Shown piece by piece: positions 1 to 12,645 of a stretch of 64,000 bases of DNA. The notes beneath the pieces were generated by a model. That model was given only the letters and a program-made list of their open reading frames with translations, did not search any database and was not told the origin of the DNA. How positions within the stretch are numbered: the stretch's first letter is position 1; every line of letters begins with the position of its first letter. The DNA is from Scedosporium boydii (taxonomy: Eukaryota; Ascomycota; Sordariomycetes; Microascales; Microascaceae), in contig NJFT01000044.1 in assembly GCA_002221725.1 (NCBI GenBank), positions 1-64,000 of the forward strand, written 5' to 3'. Both the position numbers and the translations under genes were made by a program.

Positions 1-294
1 CAGGAGCTCCGCCTCGTAACCATCCCAAGACGACAAAGGCAGCAGCGGTTTCTCCAACAGACATCTCATCAACCGAACGAGACGTATTCCAGGTAGCTCA
101 ACATATCGGGATACTTTTCTACCTTCATTCATAATGTGCTAGATTCCGGGAATCCAGCTCTATTTTTTATTTTTTCCATTTCATTTCCTCCCCTCTTCGC
201 GTGCGCGTCTCCGCGCAGCTCCTCGTCCGCCTCCACCTGCCGTTGAATCCAAACCCCCGGACTCTCACCAACCTCGACCATTAAATCGACAGCC
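1..294. other. 5' flank and leader of the first gene
   Basis: No coding region is supported. The stretch from about 160 to 215 is T- and C-rich, as expected of the promoter and leader of the gene starting at 295. Confidence 0.4.
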
Positions 295-1111
295 ATGGAC
301 TTCGCTCCCTACCAGTCGTCTCCCCCCGAGACAGGCCGCACCTCCTTCTCCCCGCCAAACGAACAGCGCTCCCCCCGCACCTCCACCGACTTCATCCGCC
401 GATCCCTCTCCCCCTTCCAGCGCCCGAGCCCCCCGCCCCTCCAGCATCCCCAGCCGCAACGGAGCTGGCAGCCCATAATACCGGGCTCGTACCCCGCCGG
501 GGACGCATACAGGGAAGGCGTGAGCGAGTTCGATACCAGTTTGGGCGTTCGGTTGGACTATGAGGCTGCGGCTGCGTATTTGGCGTTTCCGCCGCTGGGG
601 GCGATATTGCTTTTGATAACGGAGAGGAATAGCGACTATGTGAGGTATGTTGGACCTGGCCCGATCCTGGGAATAGTTCGTCGGTGTTAATGACCTCGGT
701 AGATTTCATGCGTGGCAATCGAGCTTGATCTTTACCGCCATCCTCGTCTTCCATCTCCTCTTCTCCTGGTCCACCTTCCTCAGCTGGCTCTTCTTCCTCG
801 CTGACTTGGCCTTAATCGGATTCCTGGCCCTGCGAGCTTATCAAGATGCGGACACTTTAGACAGGTACGGCGCGCTACCTAGGATGCATTCAGAACGGCT
901 GATACCCCCATATGAGACGGGCGCTGACTTCAGTGTAGATACGAGGTACCCTTTTTTGGCCAGCTTGCGACAAGGTTCCTCGACGACGAGTAGAGACGAG
1001 GAAGGACGAAACCGGAAAGGTTTGGACGGCAACAGACATCGATGGGGCGGTAATTTTGAGCTTTTGGTGGTGGGATGGACCTGGTTGTATACCCTGTTTC
1101 CGACACGATGA
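295..1111 (+). CDS. Small UPF0132/DUF4870-like integral membrane protein
   Basis: Two exons, 295-644 and 703-1111, joined over a GTATGT..TAG intron, give about 252 residues. The N-terminal ~80 residues are rich in Pro, Ser and Arg and look disordered. A hydrophobic span follows (about residues 90-108, PLGAILLLI), then the motif SDYVRFHAWQS, which is created exactly across the splice junction, then two closely spaced hydrophobic helices. The charged C-terminal stretch ends in a last hydrophobic patch. The 'VRFHAxQS' motif between helices is characteristic of the UPF0132/Tic20-like small membrane family. The biochemical role is not established. The start at 295 is the first ATG after a pyrimidine-rich leader. 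The next gene ends convergently about 390 bp downstream. Confidence 0.8.
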
Positions 1112-1500
1112 TCGGAATATCTTCCTTTTTACTTTGTGCATATTGTTCTTCAGCACTCCACGCTTTGTTCTATTGTATTCTTACTTGGAGTCATAATACT
1201 GTATCTTCTGCTTTGTTTTTCCAGGCCATTGCTTTCGGTTGAGATGGTGGTGGAGGCAGCGCTCGACTGGGCTTCAAACCCCAAGCCCGTCTGCGGCGGT
1301 TTCGAGTATCAATAGCTTCATTCTTCAGTTGAACCATCTTCGTATTCATTCATAACATGCGGAATTTTCAATTTACACCGGGGAAGAACTATCCCGTCAT
1401 AACCACAATCCAATTCACACTAGCTTCCCAACGAAAAAAAAAACGACCACTTTGTTTTTCACTCCCTCTTCCACACCAACCGCCCATGACTTCAACCCAA
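1112..1500. other. Convergent 3' intergenic stretch
   Basis: It lies between the stop of the membrane protein and the stop of the Ish1/Msc1 gene. Overlapping short ORFs here have no recognisable content. I see only 3' untranslated sequence and an A-tract near 1433-1442. Confidence 0.5.
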
Positions 1501-3495
1501 TTACAACTCCTGCCGAAGCTCTTGGACCCTCTTCTCGGCTCCCTCGATAACCTTTTCGAACTGCTTGGTGGCCCAGCCCCAGGCAGACCAGAAATTCTCA
1601 CTAAGCTGCTCGAGGATGGTCCCGCCCGGGCTGCTGGTGCCGTACTTGAAGTAGGTGAACTGTTTCCGTGCCTCGGCGCGGAGGTCATCGGGCTTAGATC
1701 CCTGAGGCACAGGCTGCATTGGCGCAAGTCAGTCTCTCTTTCGCATCACACATCTTTAGGCTAGTAACGAATATCGAAAGGGTTGGGAAACATACAACGC
1801 CGTAGGAATCAAGGTAGGACTTGAGTTCGCTTTCGCTCCACGTCTCGAAGGTTCTGTGCTTGGCGTCGGCGGTAGCCTGGGCGAGGTAGCTGGTGGCAGA
1901 GCTCCACTTATCGCCACCTGCAGAGGAGGCCGAGCTATAAGCAGACTCAGCGGCGGTGAGGAGATCGTTTCGGGTTGCAGTAGCCTTCTCGGCGGCTGCT
2001 TTGGCTTTCGCATCTCCGCTGGAAAGGAGATATTTCCTAGAGAATTTGGTTAGCGCACCCACAATCCGATCCAATGCGGGGAGGAACATGGGCTCTTACT
2101 TAAGGTTCTCCAATGACCAGTCATCAAAAGTCCAACCTCCAATGGCACTATCAGCGTGCTTGCGGACGAGATCACGGACCTCGTCCGTGTTCGAGCCCTG
2201 AGGGATGCCAATGCCACGGGCATCGAGGAAGGCCTTGAGACGGCTATGCGACCAGAGTTCGGTGGCCTTATTAAAGGCATCTTGTAGCTTCAGGGCAGCG
2301 CTATCGGTCGCCTTGGCAAACTCGTTACCAGCGCTGGAAGTGGCAGCACCGAGCTTGCCAGCGGCGTCCTCGCCGAGGACTTGGGCACGGTGCTTGCGGA
2401 TAAGAGCGCGGAGTTCATTGGTCTTAGTACCTTGAGGAACTTCGAGAGGTAATCGCGTTAGCGTCATTGCAAGGAGGGACCAGTGAAGAGCATATATACT
2501 AACCGGCGATGCCATTCTCGTCAAGGAACTTCTTTAGCTGAGATTCGGACCAGGTGTCGAGAATTGAATCGGACAGATCGGAGAAAGCAGACTTCACAGC
2601 CTCGGAAGCGGCGAAGGTGGCATCCCGCTGCTTCAGATAGACGAGTCGGGAGTTGCGTCGAACGGTGGCGATCAGCTTGTCGCGCTGCGGGGGGAAGCGT
2701 TAGAGCAGAGGAATAGATGCCAACGGGGAGCTTACAACTTGCGTTAGCGGGTTGGGGCACCGAAATGCCGTGCTCATCGAGCCACCTCTTCAGGTCGGAA
2801 GCTGTCAAGGGTTATTAGGAACCTCGATCTTGAAGGCAGATGATAGGCACATACCAGACCAGGTTTCATAGAGCCAATCACCCGGATACGCAGCAGTTTC
2901 TCCAGCCTTCCGGGCCACAGCATCATAATGAGAGCGAATCTTCTCGAGAGTGACGTCACGGGGTCGCGGCTGGGGAACGGGGATATCGTGCTTGTCGCAG
3001 AAGGCCTTGAGCTGGCTATCAGACCAAGTATCGAAGATCCACTCTTTCACATTGATCCACGCCTGCTGGGCACTGTCCTCCGTCTCGTACCAGGCAGCTC
3101 TGACGCGGTCGATGAGCGTGTCCTTGTTGGCCTTGGCCTCTTGCCCGACCTCTTGACCCTTGGATTGTAGGAAGGTCTGGAGCTTTTCGGCGTCCCAATC
3201 GTGGTAAGGAGAGACGACCTGGTTCCAGTTTTCCGCCACAAGCTTTTCGAGATCCTTTCGGTCAGCTGGCGTGGGGTGAGGGATGTTGTGATCGGCCAAC
3301 CATCGATCGAGTTCGGTCGCATGCCACTTGTTGTACGCTGGATATCATGAAAATTGGTTAGTTGGCAGCTTCCTGCGCTGGAATTGGAAGAAGACGTCGA
3401 CCGAGGGGAATTGCCTGCTTACCAGCATTGGATGCCCAAGTACCCATGGCCTCAGTGACCAGGAGGGCCACAAAAAGGGAGCTGGAAAGCTTCAT
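1501..3495 (-). CDS. ish1: Ish1/Msc1-type repeat protein
   Basis: Seven exons (3495-3423, 3337-2855, 2801-2743, 2684-2504, 2439-2100, 2036-1796, 1713-1501) give 529 residues. The N-terminus is a hydrophobic signal or anchor (MKLSSSLFVALLV). About six copies of the ISH1 unit follow, with the core W(S/D)xSxLKxFLDxxGIxVPQ and the next helix (RDKLIxxVR). These repeats define the Ish1/Msc1 family: fission-yeast Ish1 is a stress-induced nuclear-envelope protein, and budding-yeast Msc1 affects meiotic sister-chromatid recombination. Ala-rich helical linkers separate the last units. The exon 3/4 junction keeps frame only if the donor is GCAAGT (a GC-AG intron at 2742-2685); GT donors nearby leave the wrong phase. 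The family assignment is firm. The exact cellular role here is inferred. Confidence 0.88.
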
Positions 3496-5146
3496 TTTCG
3501 CGGGGATGATGTGATTCGAGATGTATCGATTACTGATGTGTCACAATCGAGATCCGATCCGGGTTTGTTTGGTCGAAATGGCAATTGGATCCAGATGATA
3601 ATCCAAGGAACGCTAAGCCTTGACAAACAAGAGGAAGAGGTAAGAAGACAGATCCAGTGGGGATTGGAGAGCTCTTTCCTTTAAAAGAGGTGAGACTATT
3701 TTGGGCGAATCGAGACAAGCGCAATCATCACGTCACTAGCAGATCACTGGAAGGTGCGACTGTGTGCTCACTGGCTACGTCGATATCGACATTCTGGACT
3801 GAGGTAGCAACATCGAACTGGCTGTAGTGAACATGCAAACTACTACGGTGCCAGGAAGACGGGGTAGGAACATGCAGACGTAGCTCTGCAGCTTATTGGT
3901 GATGGTCAGTTGGATCAGGTAAATGGTGTCGTCATTCCTCGACGCTGGACGATCTGACGCATGACAAACCGCCGCCACTTATTGTCATATCAGTATGCAT
4001 CGAGACCCAGAAAGCGAGCAACTTCTCGGGCATCTTAAGAGTCCGGGCCCGTTTGACCCAATTGTAGGAATTCGATTGTTAACTCGAGTTGTCTGCCCCC
4101 TTATGATTGCCCGGGCACCGCATCCACGTCCAGAATGTCGATGAAGCCGTGGCCGGCTTCACCAGGAGATGTTGAACAACCGAACACAACCTGGAACATT
4201 TTTGATAAATGAGACTTTGAGTCGGGGACCCTGAGTCATGAAACGCCATATTTATCACGACGCCTCCCGGCAACAATCAGTTTCAACACCGGAACTTCAT
4301 TTATTTTCCTCAGATGTGGTGCGTTTAATGTTTGTTTCTCAGCAATAACCTGCCCAGTTTTGATGAAATTCGTCCTTTGACCGTGTGTTGACGACAAAAT
4401 GGTGGGCCAGTGGTTTGCAGGCTGAATTCTCTTTCTGGGAAAAAAAAAAGCGATTTGAAACCAGGCCCATGGACGTTCCATCCAAGCTCTCTGGTCTAGG
4501 ATCTGCCCCTCATGATTCCTGGGCCCCTGGCCCAGTGATGTTCTGGATCTTCCTCCCCGAGATATCTCGGATCATGCCGCAGGGGTCTAGCCGTTTCTGC
4601 TCCCGAACTGGTTCTAGGGCAACAGCGGTAACGGGACCCTTTCAGGGACCAAGCCTCTAAGCCGCATCTTCCCCAGCATTAAAATGACCAGCAGCCAAGA
4701 CCCCCTAAAGCCCCCAAACATACCCTGGTGGAGACGTTAGAGGATGCAATAATTTGATCAAAATTATCGTGAGATGCGCCCGTGGCACCCACAGACACGA
4801 CGTGTCAATTGCTTGGCAATTTCTGGGCTGGCCTGGCCCTGTCCATATCTCACAAAGCCTGTGGAGGCCTCCTTCTCCGTTTGCGTAATGCCCAGCATGC
4901 CCAGACCCGCGGCAGGTGCATGTCAGCGGCACAACGGCTCACTCGCTCTTGCCCTGCAAGGCGAGCTCCATTGATCCTGAGCTCCCCTCTCGGCCTTGCC
5001 CCTCATATTGACAATTCTCCCCCCGCCTTGCCTTGCACCAAGACTGCTGCGCATTCCTCCCACTAAGGTCTCTTCTTGTGTCGATTCCGACTCGACTCAA
5101 TCAACTTCAGTAGATAATCTCAGTTCACGTTTTGCCCACTCATTTG
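3496..5146. other. Divergent intergenic region, ish1 / WW-domain gene
   Basis: About 1.65 kb between two divergently transcribed genes, so it must carry both promoters. Short ORFs on both strands overlap without recognisable domains or splice partners. Homopolymer runs occur near 4440-4450. I see no gene. Confidence 0.5.
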
Positions 5147-6253
5147 ATGTCCTTTTTCAAAAAGCTCACCAAAGAGTTCGACTCGCTCACGGCCTCCTTG
5201 TCCGATAAGAAGGACGAGGGCCAGAGCCAAAGCCAAAGCCAGAGCCACAGCCAGGACCAGAGCAGCGGCGGTACCCGAGACTACCGTATGTCCACATCCT
5301 ACTCCCAAGTCTCCAAGCTTGCGCTAGCTTGGGGCTTTCTCTTTTCCGCCACAACGGCGTTGTAAACCGTTTGAGGCCATGTCCTGACTAGTCTTGTTAC
5401 GCAGCGCAACCCGGATACCATCAGCCCTACCAGGGAGGCGGATCTCCCTATCCTCCCCAGCAGGGCTACCCTCCCCCACAAGATCCTTCCTACCAGCAGA
5501 ACCCGTACCAGGGCTACGGCGCTCCGCCTCCCGGTCCGTCAGGACCTCCACCGATGCCGGAACACCTTCCGGCTCTACCTCAAGGATGGATAGCGCAGTG
5601 GGATTCGCAGTCTGGCCACTATTACTATGCGGAGCAAGCTACAGGCCGCACGCAGTGGGAACGACCTCTTCCTTCCGGATATTCCGCAGGCCCTCCTGCG
5701 GGGTATGATTCCAGCACCCGAGGACATGATGCGCATTATGGTGGTGGTCAATATGGTGGTGCTCCAGGAGGATATTATCCTCCCCAGGGCTATCCTCCCC
5801 AGGGCGGCCACTACGATGCTGGCTATTCCGGAGATGGGCACAAGAAGGAAAAGAAGAGCGGCAAGGGTGGTGTGCTCTTGGGCGCTGCTGGTGGTCTGGC
5901 TGCTGGGGCTATCGGAGGCGCCCTGATTGCAAACGCTTTGCGTAAGTGTTTGTCTCTTTTCTTGGAAAAAAAAAAGTATACCGTTTACTGTTGATGGTTA
6001 ACATTATCTAGATGATTCGTCTGACGAGGAGCAACACGTTGTTCATCACCATCATTACTACGCACCGCCCCCCGAAGAGGACACTCGTAGCGTCTCGTCT
6101 AGCGACCAGGAGGAGCTTGATGAGGCACGGGAGAACTATGAGCGGGCACTTGAAGATGCGGCATCCTCGAGCGCGAGTAGTAGTGATCGAGAGGAGCTGG
6201 AAGAGGCTCGTGAAGAGTATGAGGAAGCTTACGAGGAGGCCTACGATGATTAG
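5147..6253 (+). CDS. WW-domain protein with Gly/Tyr/Pro/Gln-rich region and acidic tail
   Basis: Three exons (5147-5285, 5405-5941, 6012-6253) give 305 residues. The start is the ATG of MSFFKKLTKEF. An imperfect Gln-Ser repeat follows (about residues 26-38). A Pro/Gln/Tyr-rich stretch precedes one WW domain (about residues 103-136) with both signature Trp residues (LPQGWIAQW and RTQWERP) and the central YYY strand. More GGYYPPQGYPPQ repeats lead to a Lys patch and a Gly/Ala-rich hydrophobic segment (GVLLGAAGGLAAGAIGGAL) that could insert in a membrane. The C-terminus is His-rich, then strongly acidic and helical (EELEEAREEYEEAYEEAY). WW domains bind proline-rich ligands; the partner is unknown. 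It sits 1 kb upstream of the metacaspase on the same strand. Confidence 0.85.
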
Positions 6254-7242
6254 GATTGAGGTCTAAAAAGCCTCAGGAGTAGGAAGAGCCTGACCTTTAC
6301 CTGAAAGCGTCGCCAGCCTCTGGCGAAACCTCGTCTACATCAACTGGCATAGGTTTTTAAGCAAGCGTATCTAAGTGATGATGAAATGGGCCCATCTCGT
6401 ATTTTAATGAAGCCTCTTATTTGTTCTGTTGTTCTGTGACGGTGTTCATGGTGATGAGAGCTTTGTCGCAGGGTTGATCCTGAGATTGGTGGTTTCCCCA
6501 CGGCGGGGAGGGATGTCCTGCAGGGCGACGCGCGTCAGACACTCGGAGTTGCAAGCCGAAATGGTCAGCTCGCCAGCTCGCTTTGTGGACCAGTATCAAA
6601 CGACACACGGAGCACTGGAATGTGACATGATTTCGTGCCAATATCTGGTCTGCCTCCCGATCTGTGTTTGAGTCTCGTTAGACAGGCCTGGGGTTGAGAG
6701 AACAATCAATTGATCAGTGCTGTGCCCACACTGCGGGATTTCCCAAATTGATTCCCCTCCTGCCGATGGTGGCCCCCTGGGCTGCCTCCCCAGACCTACC
6801 AAAATGTGCCCAGATCACGCTAAGACAAGACCACAACTCGGGTTGCTCCTGCCGGCTTCAGATTGGCGATTGATTGCAGCCCAAAACGCGCGATGAATCT
6901 GCAAATAGTGACTTCGTGGGCTGCGCTTGCCTCCACCATCTCGCCAGCCAACCATCTCTGGTTTCCTTGGCGCTGAGGGGTCGAAATTCCAAAGCAGATT
7001 CAGCACGATTCAGCCCAATCGCGATTGTGCAATCTCAACCTGCCTAGCTCTCTCGCATTTAAAATACCCCAAGCCGTAAGCTCACTAGCTCCCGCGCAGC
7101 GCATTCCAGCCTCCACAGCCAAAATCTCCCGCCATTGACCTTTTTTCTTTCTCTGCCTTCCCACTCCACGCTCGATTCTTACCTTTCCGGCAGTAGGCGC
7201 AAACGTATCTTTTCATCCTCTTCCTTACCTTCTCATCACTCG
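6254..7242. other. Intergenic region upstream of the metacaspase
   Basis: No gene is supported. An AT-rich TTTAAAATA motif at about 7059-7067 followed by a C/T-rich leader (7140-7235) is a plausible core promoter for the metacaspase starting at 7243. Confidence 0.45.
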
Positions 7243-8830
7243 ATGTCTTATTATCCCGGACAAGGCCACGGCGGTCACGGCGGCTACCCCGGCCAGGGCT
7301 ACGGCGGGGGATATCCCCCACCTGGCCAGCAGTATTACCCCCCTCAGGGACAGCAGGGCTACTATCCCCCTCCTCAGCAGCCCCAGGGCAACTACTATCC
7401 CCCGCCCCAGGGACCTCCTCCGTCGCACCTAGATCGCTATGGCATGCCCAGTCACCAGGGTAAGGGATTTTTGGATCTCCGGGATTGAAGTCGTTTTGTC
7501 AATGGCAGAAAAAGAAAATCGCTAAAAAAGTCCTACTCGGCTAACCATTCTCCCTCTTCTTTAGGCGGTCACTATGGCGGGGGAAGTCGCTCGGCAGGTG
7601 CCCCGCCCCCACCACCCTCAGGCGCGCAGCAATTCGGCCACGGCGCGCCAGAGGGCTACTCGTTCCAGTACTCGGACTGCACGGGCAAGAGGAAGGCCCT
7701 GCTGATCGGCATCAACTACTTCGGCCAGGACGGCGAGCTCCGCGGGTGCATCAACGACGTTAAGAACGTGTCGACGTTCCTGACGGAGCAGTTCGGCTAC
7801 AGGCGGGAGGACATGGTGATATTGACGGATGACCAGCAGGATCCGAGGAATCAGCCTACGAAGGAGAATATTTTGAGGGCTATGCAGTGGCTTGTTTCGA
7901 ATGCGCAGCCGAATGACTCTTTGTTCTTGCACTACTCGGGTAAGGAAAAAAAAAAAAACGAGAAAACTACTCCATGAGTTTCGTCGGCGCTGATATGGTG
8001 ATGCTCTAGGTCACGGTGGTCAAACCGAGGATCTCGACGGCGATGAGGAGGATGGAAGTGACGAGGTCATCTACCCTGTCGACTTCAAACAAAACGGCCA
8101 CATCGTCGACGACGAGATCCACCACGTCGTCGTGAAGCCCCTCCAGCCCGGTGTGCGCTTGACGGCCATCTTCGACTCGTGCCATTCCGGCTCCGTCATG
8201 GACCTGCCCTACATCTACTCCACCAAGGGTGTCCTCAAAGAGCCCAACCTCGCCAAGGAAGCCGCCGAGGGTCTGTTCAGCGCGGTCTCAGCTTACAGTC
8301 GCGGTGATGTCATGGGTGCTGCGTCGAGCATCTTTAGTCTTGCGAAGACGGCTATCTCCGGGGATGGTGCTTATAATAAGACTAAGGAGACGCGTACGTC
8401 GCCTGCGGATGTTATCATGTGGTCTGGAAGCAAGGACAGCCAGACTTCGTATGTTCCTCCCTTCTCCCTCTGTCTCTGTCTCTCTTTCTGCGAAATTTGC
8501 CTAGCCGTCTCTGGGAGTCAACAAAAGAGTTATGGAACGTGCACTGACTTTAATTGACAGGGCCGATGCGACCATCGGCTCTCAGGCCACTGGCGCCATG
8601 TCGTGGGCTTTCATTTCTTCGATGAAGAAGAATCCCGAGCAAAGCTACGTCCAACTTCTCAATAACATCAGAGACTTGCTCGAGGAGAACTACTCGCAGC
8701 TGCCCCAGCTGTCCGCGAGTCATCCCATTGGTATTCACCTTGCTCACCACAATGTTTCTTTCCTACGAAATGATGAAAGTAATACTAACGTATTCAAACT
8801 CTAGATACCGATTTGCGATTCATTATGTAG
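7243..8830 (+). CDS. Type I metacaspase (caspase-like cysteine protease)
   Basis: Five exons (7243-7459, 7565-7939, 8010-8448, 8561-8730, 8805-8830) give 408 residues. The prodomain (about 1-100) is Pro/Gln/Tyr/Gly-rich with repeats such as [14 protein letters not shown], typical of fungal type I metacaspases. The peptidase C14 domain begins at [14 protein letters not shown]. The catalytic His is in HYSGHGGQ (about residue 199), with the motif completed across the exon 2/3 junction. The catalytic Cys is in FDSCHSGS (about residue 255). The acidic loop DLDGDEEDG lies after the His, as usual. Metacaspases cleave after Arg/Lys, need calcium, and act in stress response, protein quality control and cell death. 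Aspergilli have two paralogues (casA, casB); I cannot tell which this is. The last coding exon is only 26 nt. Confidence 0.93.
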
Positions 8831-10160
8831 GAGGATTATCGCGGCGGAGAAACCCTCCATACGACTAAACGTTTCGTAGTTTTAAGCGAGGGGTGAATAT
8901 TTCTCTGATATGAATATAACGAATTTGAACATGGTACTTTGTGAACGTCAAGTTATTCCCACCTTTTGTAAAGAACGCGACGGGAGAGATCCCAGAGTGA
9001 ACTCAGACTCAAGCGCGCAATAAACGCCTCCCTTGATGTAGGACTCCAATGCTCGCGCAGGCAAACTCCCCCCGGACTGGGAAATATCCACTGGATTCCC
9101 AATCAAGAATCCCAACGAGGCTTGCCATCCTCTACCACGATATTCACACTTGTCAAATCTCTATGTGTGAAAGGATACGGCGTCGAAGGCAGGCATACGA
9201 CTCGAAGTCGTTGGTCAGCTTTCTAGGGACACTCCCTTAATGCCTTCACCAACTCTTCCCAGAGTTCTTCATTAGTAGTGAATGGCCCGTGTGGTATGCC
9301 CTATCCAACAGGGAACAAGAAAACCAAGTAGACTGGCTCTCCGCCGACGCTCTTCGATCTGGCTGGAGTGTAGCGTTTCGGAGTTGGCCTAGCCAGTCGG
9401 TCGTCTGCTTCGCGACGCGACTCTTCTCAACTTTGGTCATATGGACCAGATTCCCGAAATTTGATGTTGCTGTAGTATCCAGATTGCTCCTGGTGGTCCG
9501 CGAGCCAGCTGCAGGCGGTGCAGGGCGTGTCGGGGGGTCGTCCTGGCCGGCAGAGGAAAGTGTATTATCTGGAGAATGCGACATGGCGGTCATGGTCAAG
9601 GGGAGCTGGGGTTTGTATTCCTTGCAGCCGGTTGTCTACGACTGCACGTGACCGTTGCAGAGGTGTAAAGAAAAAATCTGTGGCCACCTTGTGCTGGTTC
9701 TAGAAGAGAATTGATACATATCCAAGAGCGAACTGTTGATCGAATCCATCCAGATCCTCGAATCATGCACAAGAACCTGGAGCTAAGATCTCAAGGGAAG
9801 TTTAAAACTAGCTGCCTGCCAGATTCCCGGCAATTCGACAGGAGAAAACGAGTCTCATTGGGTGCCTTTGGGGAAGCTGTTTGCACTGCCTCCTCAGCTA
9901 GGGCGAAAGTAACTTCCCGCTTGCCGCTTTTTGTCCGCCTCGAATCCAGGTTGCGGGGTTTCAGCTAGGAGGAGTTAATGACGTGGACTGCACGAAATCA
10001 AACACCTGCGAGGTAATCAATAATTCCGGCAGTGCCTGCCTAATATTGTCATATTTCCCTCCTATCACTCGGCCTCGGCGCTGACATGCATAACGGAACG
10101 AATGTAAAGAGATGACGGGGCTTATCCCAGTGTTACGCCTCCAGCGTGTGATCAACCGAA
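8831..10160. other. Convergent intergenic region, no supported gene
   Basis: About 1.3 kb between the stops of the metacaspase and the first F-box gene. Two opposite-strand ORFs of about 117-120 codons overlap at 9246-9651. Neither has a recognisable domain or convincing flanking signals, so I leave them unannotated. Confidence 0.4.
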
Positions 10161-11877
10161 TTAGTTGAGCGAGTCCTCCCAGACCTCGGATAAGAATCCA
10201 TATTCTTCGTAATCCCGCGGGTTTGAGCGAAGCTCCTCGTACCGGAGTGTGGGGGGCGAGTATGGGATGAGAAACTCGGTGCCGTTTGTGCAATCCCGCC
10301 AGCTTCTGTTGGGTACTAGCTCAAATCCGTTCGCGAAAATTGTAGCGCGGGCCTTAAACTCTCTATAAGCTTGGTAATAGTCCCGATCGGACATATCCCA
10401 CATTCTAGGCCAGAACTGGAGGTCGAAATGCTTGTGTAGGAGAAAGGTGAAGAACTGAAGTGGTGGTGGAGGTGTAGGGAAGTCTCCGTCATGATTTGGG
10501 ATGCTGCTTAGTAGATAGAGAGTGTCCCATATGAGAGGAATATCGGGGCTAGGGATCAGACCTAAGATGCAGCTACTTTCGTCTTGTTCGAGAATAGTGC
10601 TGGGGTAGATAGGGCGGGCGAGCAATGAGTGCTCTACTGCATCTTCGATTTTTTCTGGCACTGTGATCTCTTCGACCTGGAAAATCCCGAACAGGACAAC
10701 AGGGACCCTGCGCTCCTTTACCTGCATGGACGCCCACATGGACAGCTCCTCTGCTGTCTCCTTGCCCCTTGAGAACCCCTCGCGGCCATCATAGTTTATA
10801 AAGCAAAGCTGTAAGAATTCGAAAATGTGGATTATCTGCATTATTAGCCACAGGACCTGCTCTGCCTCGGCTTCTGTCCCCTCTGCAAAATGGCTAAATA
10901 TGACATGCTGGTCTTGGCGTTCTGAATGTGCGTGGGCGAGGAATCCTCGGTGCCCCTGGATGGAGCGGGCGGGGCATGTAGTCAGTTGTAGTGATGAGCG
11001 ACGCAAATTAGTTAGTATTGAAATAACTAACCAGTTCGCAACTGGGCCAAAAGCCTCTTCCTGTTTCTCTAAGGAGCTGTTGAAGTCATATACTGGAAAG
11101 CGGTGTAGATACTCGATGTCCTTGGCTGAGAGTTCGAAGCCCTGGGCTGTGTCGTCGTTCTGGAATTTAAGTATTTTTCGGAGCAGTTTCCTGCGATGCT
11201 GGAGGAGTACTTGTGATCCTTCGGTGTCCGCCTCTTGGTCCACTCTACCATCTTCGTCCTCCAGGAAAGGCTTGTTATATGCACTAGCTAACAGCGCACC
11301 TAGAAGAAGAGTCATGTATATAGCCCTGTGGAAGCGTAACCTCCACAAGTCCATGCCTTCTGGGTCTTCAGGAGGCGCCTCAGGGGGAGGAGGCTCTCGG
11401 TCAAAGGGCCATCTGCCATTTCCGGAAAAGTAGGGGAAATACTTCGGGACATCGTGATGGCAGTATTTGATCTCCAGGCATTGAATCAGGTAATTCAAAT
11501 CGACTACCTTCTGGAATTCAAGCAGATCCGGTTTCCGCGACTGGGAGCTCAGGTCCGCAGGCTGGATGTTAGCTGGGAGGAATTGCCAGCTTTTCTGGGC
11601 CTCCTGCACTATGGCAGTGGCTCGCACCTAGAGAGCAGCGTTTCAGTCAGGGCCAAGTCGCAAAACACCAAACTAAAGGCATAAGACACTATACTGCTAT
11701 AAGTGCATCCTCGAATGCAGGAATGGCACTGGGGCCAACCTCGACAATTATATACTGAGCATGAGCGCACCAGATATCGTGGAAGGATCGACATGTAAGG
11801 AATAAGGCCTTCATGTCCGCCAAATCTTTGCATTCGACAAAGATGCGGACGACGATCTCAGGCGGGAGTGATGACAT
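10161..11877 (-). CDS. F-box protein of fungal type
   Basis: Two exons (11877-11695, 11627-10161) give 549 residues. Residues 1-40 (LPPEIVVRIFVECKDLADMKALFLTCRSFHDIW) match an F-box, the roughly 40-residue helical motif that binds Skp1 in SCF ubiquitin ligases. The rest is a long helical region without recognised substrate repeats, with an acidic/Pro-rich loop (about 163-175) and a C-terminus ending EEYGFLSEVWED. Many filamentous fungi encode large families of such proteins whose C-terminal halves are unclassified. The intron donor is GTATAG, a little weak, but the join keeps frame. Its C-terminal end resembles that of the second F-box-like gene at 20399-22073. Target and function are unknown. 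Confidence 0.82.
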
Positions 11878-12645
11878 GGTGTAGTAGTAGCACCAGCTTA
11901 ATTGTTCACGAAATGCGTGTTGAGAGATAAGCTTGGGAACACAACTGGGGGATTATTTGAAATAAGAGTTTCCTGGGAAAGATCATGGGGCAGCAGACGG
12001 AGCCACCTGCACGGAAATTGAGTGTCTCATATCTTCTTCTGTCAAGCCACACGAAAACTCAATAGGAGAAATCATGGAACACAAAAAAAAGTTGTTCATG
12101 GTCGTCTTGTCCTCCAGCGGGGGAAAATCTACTACGCTACAGCATCGTGGATCACGGGCTCGAGAGGACTCGGGGATTGGGTGTCGAGCGAGAGAGCACA
12201 AGCAGCATCCAATAGCGTCGAGGGACAACGCCACAAGGTCGCCAGCTCCCCACGAGCTGGCAGGGAGGTCACATTCTGGAGCGCAGCAAATTGGGCTCTC
12301 TTTTTTTTCTTATCTCATTGAAAGCTCTCTCTCATCAGCCAAGGATCGGCAACAGGAGAAAGTAGAATCGAAAAGCATCGTGTTAAGAGAGAAATAAAAG
12401 AAGCGTGAGGGTAAAAAAAAGGTATTATCACTAGCTCCAGAATAAACACGACCAATTGAAAAATGCCAGCGGAACCAGATCAATTCATCATCGAGAGACA
12501 AAGGAATGTTTTTTGTTGTTTGTTTTAGCAGGAACGCTACGTGGTACCCTTTTCTTCCACCGTTCCTTCTGGATTCGTATCAGGGTCGGAGGGCGTAGAA
12601 AAGAGGGTTGGAATCATCGGCGAGGGGTCGAGGTTATGGAGAGGA
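11878..12645. other. Intergenic stretch downstream of the CYSTM gene
   Basis: Between the start of the F-box gene and the stop of the small Cys-rich gene, both on the minus strand. It holds A- and T-runs (about 12083-12090, 12300-12309 and 12411-12420), expected of 3' UTR and promoter sequence. No gene was seen. Confidence 0.45.

Noticed and set aside
5221..5266. Tandem CAGAGC/CAAAGC units as a CRISPR-like or regulatory repeat
   Set aside because: They are codons of the Gln-Ser repeat in the WW-domain protein.
9246..9651. Opposite-strand ORFs of about 117-120 codons in the metacaspase/F-box gap
   Set aside because: They overlap each other, show no domain and have no convincing promoter or splice context.
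10825..11433. 202-codon plus-strand ORF
   Set aside because: It is wholly antisense to the large exon of the F-box gene, whose own frame shows a coherent protein.
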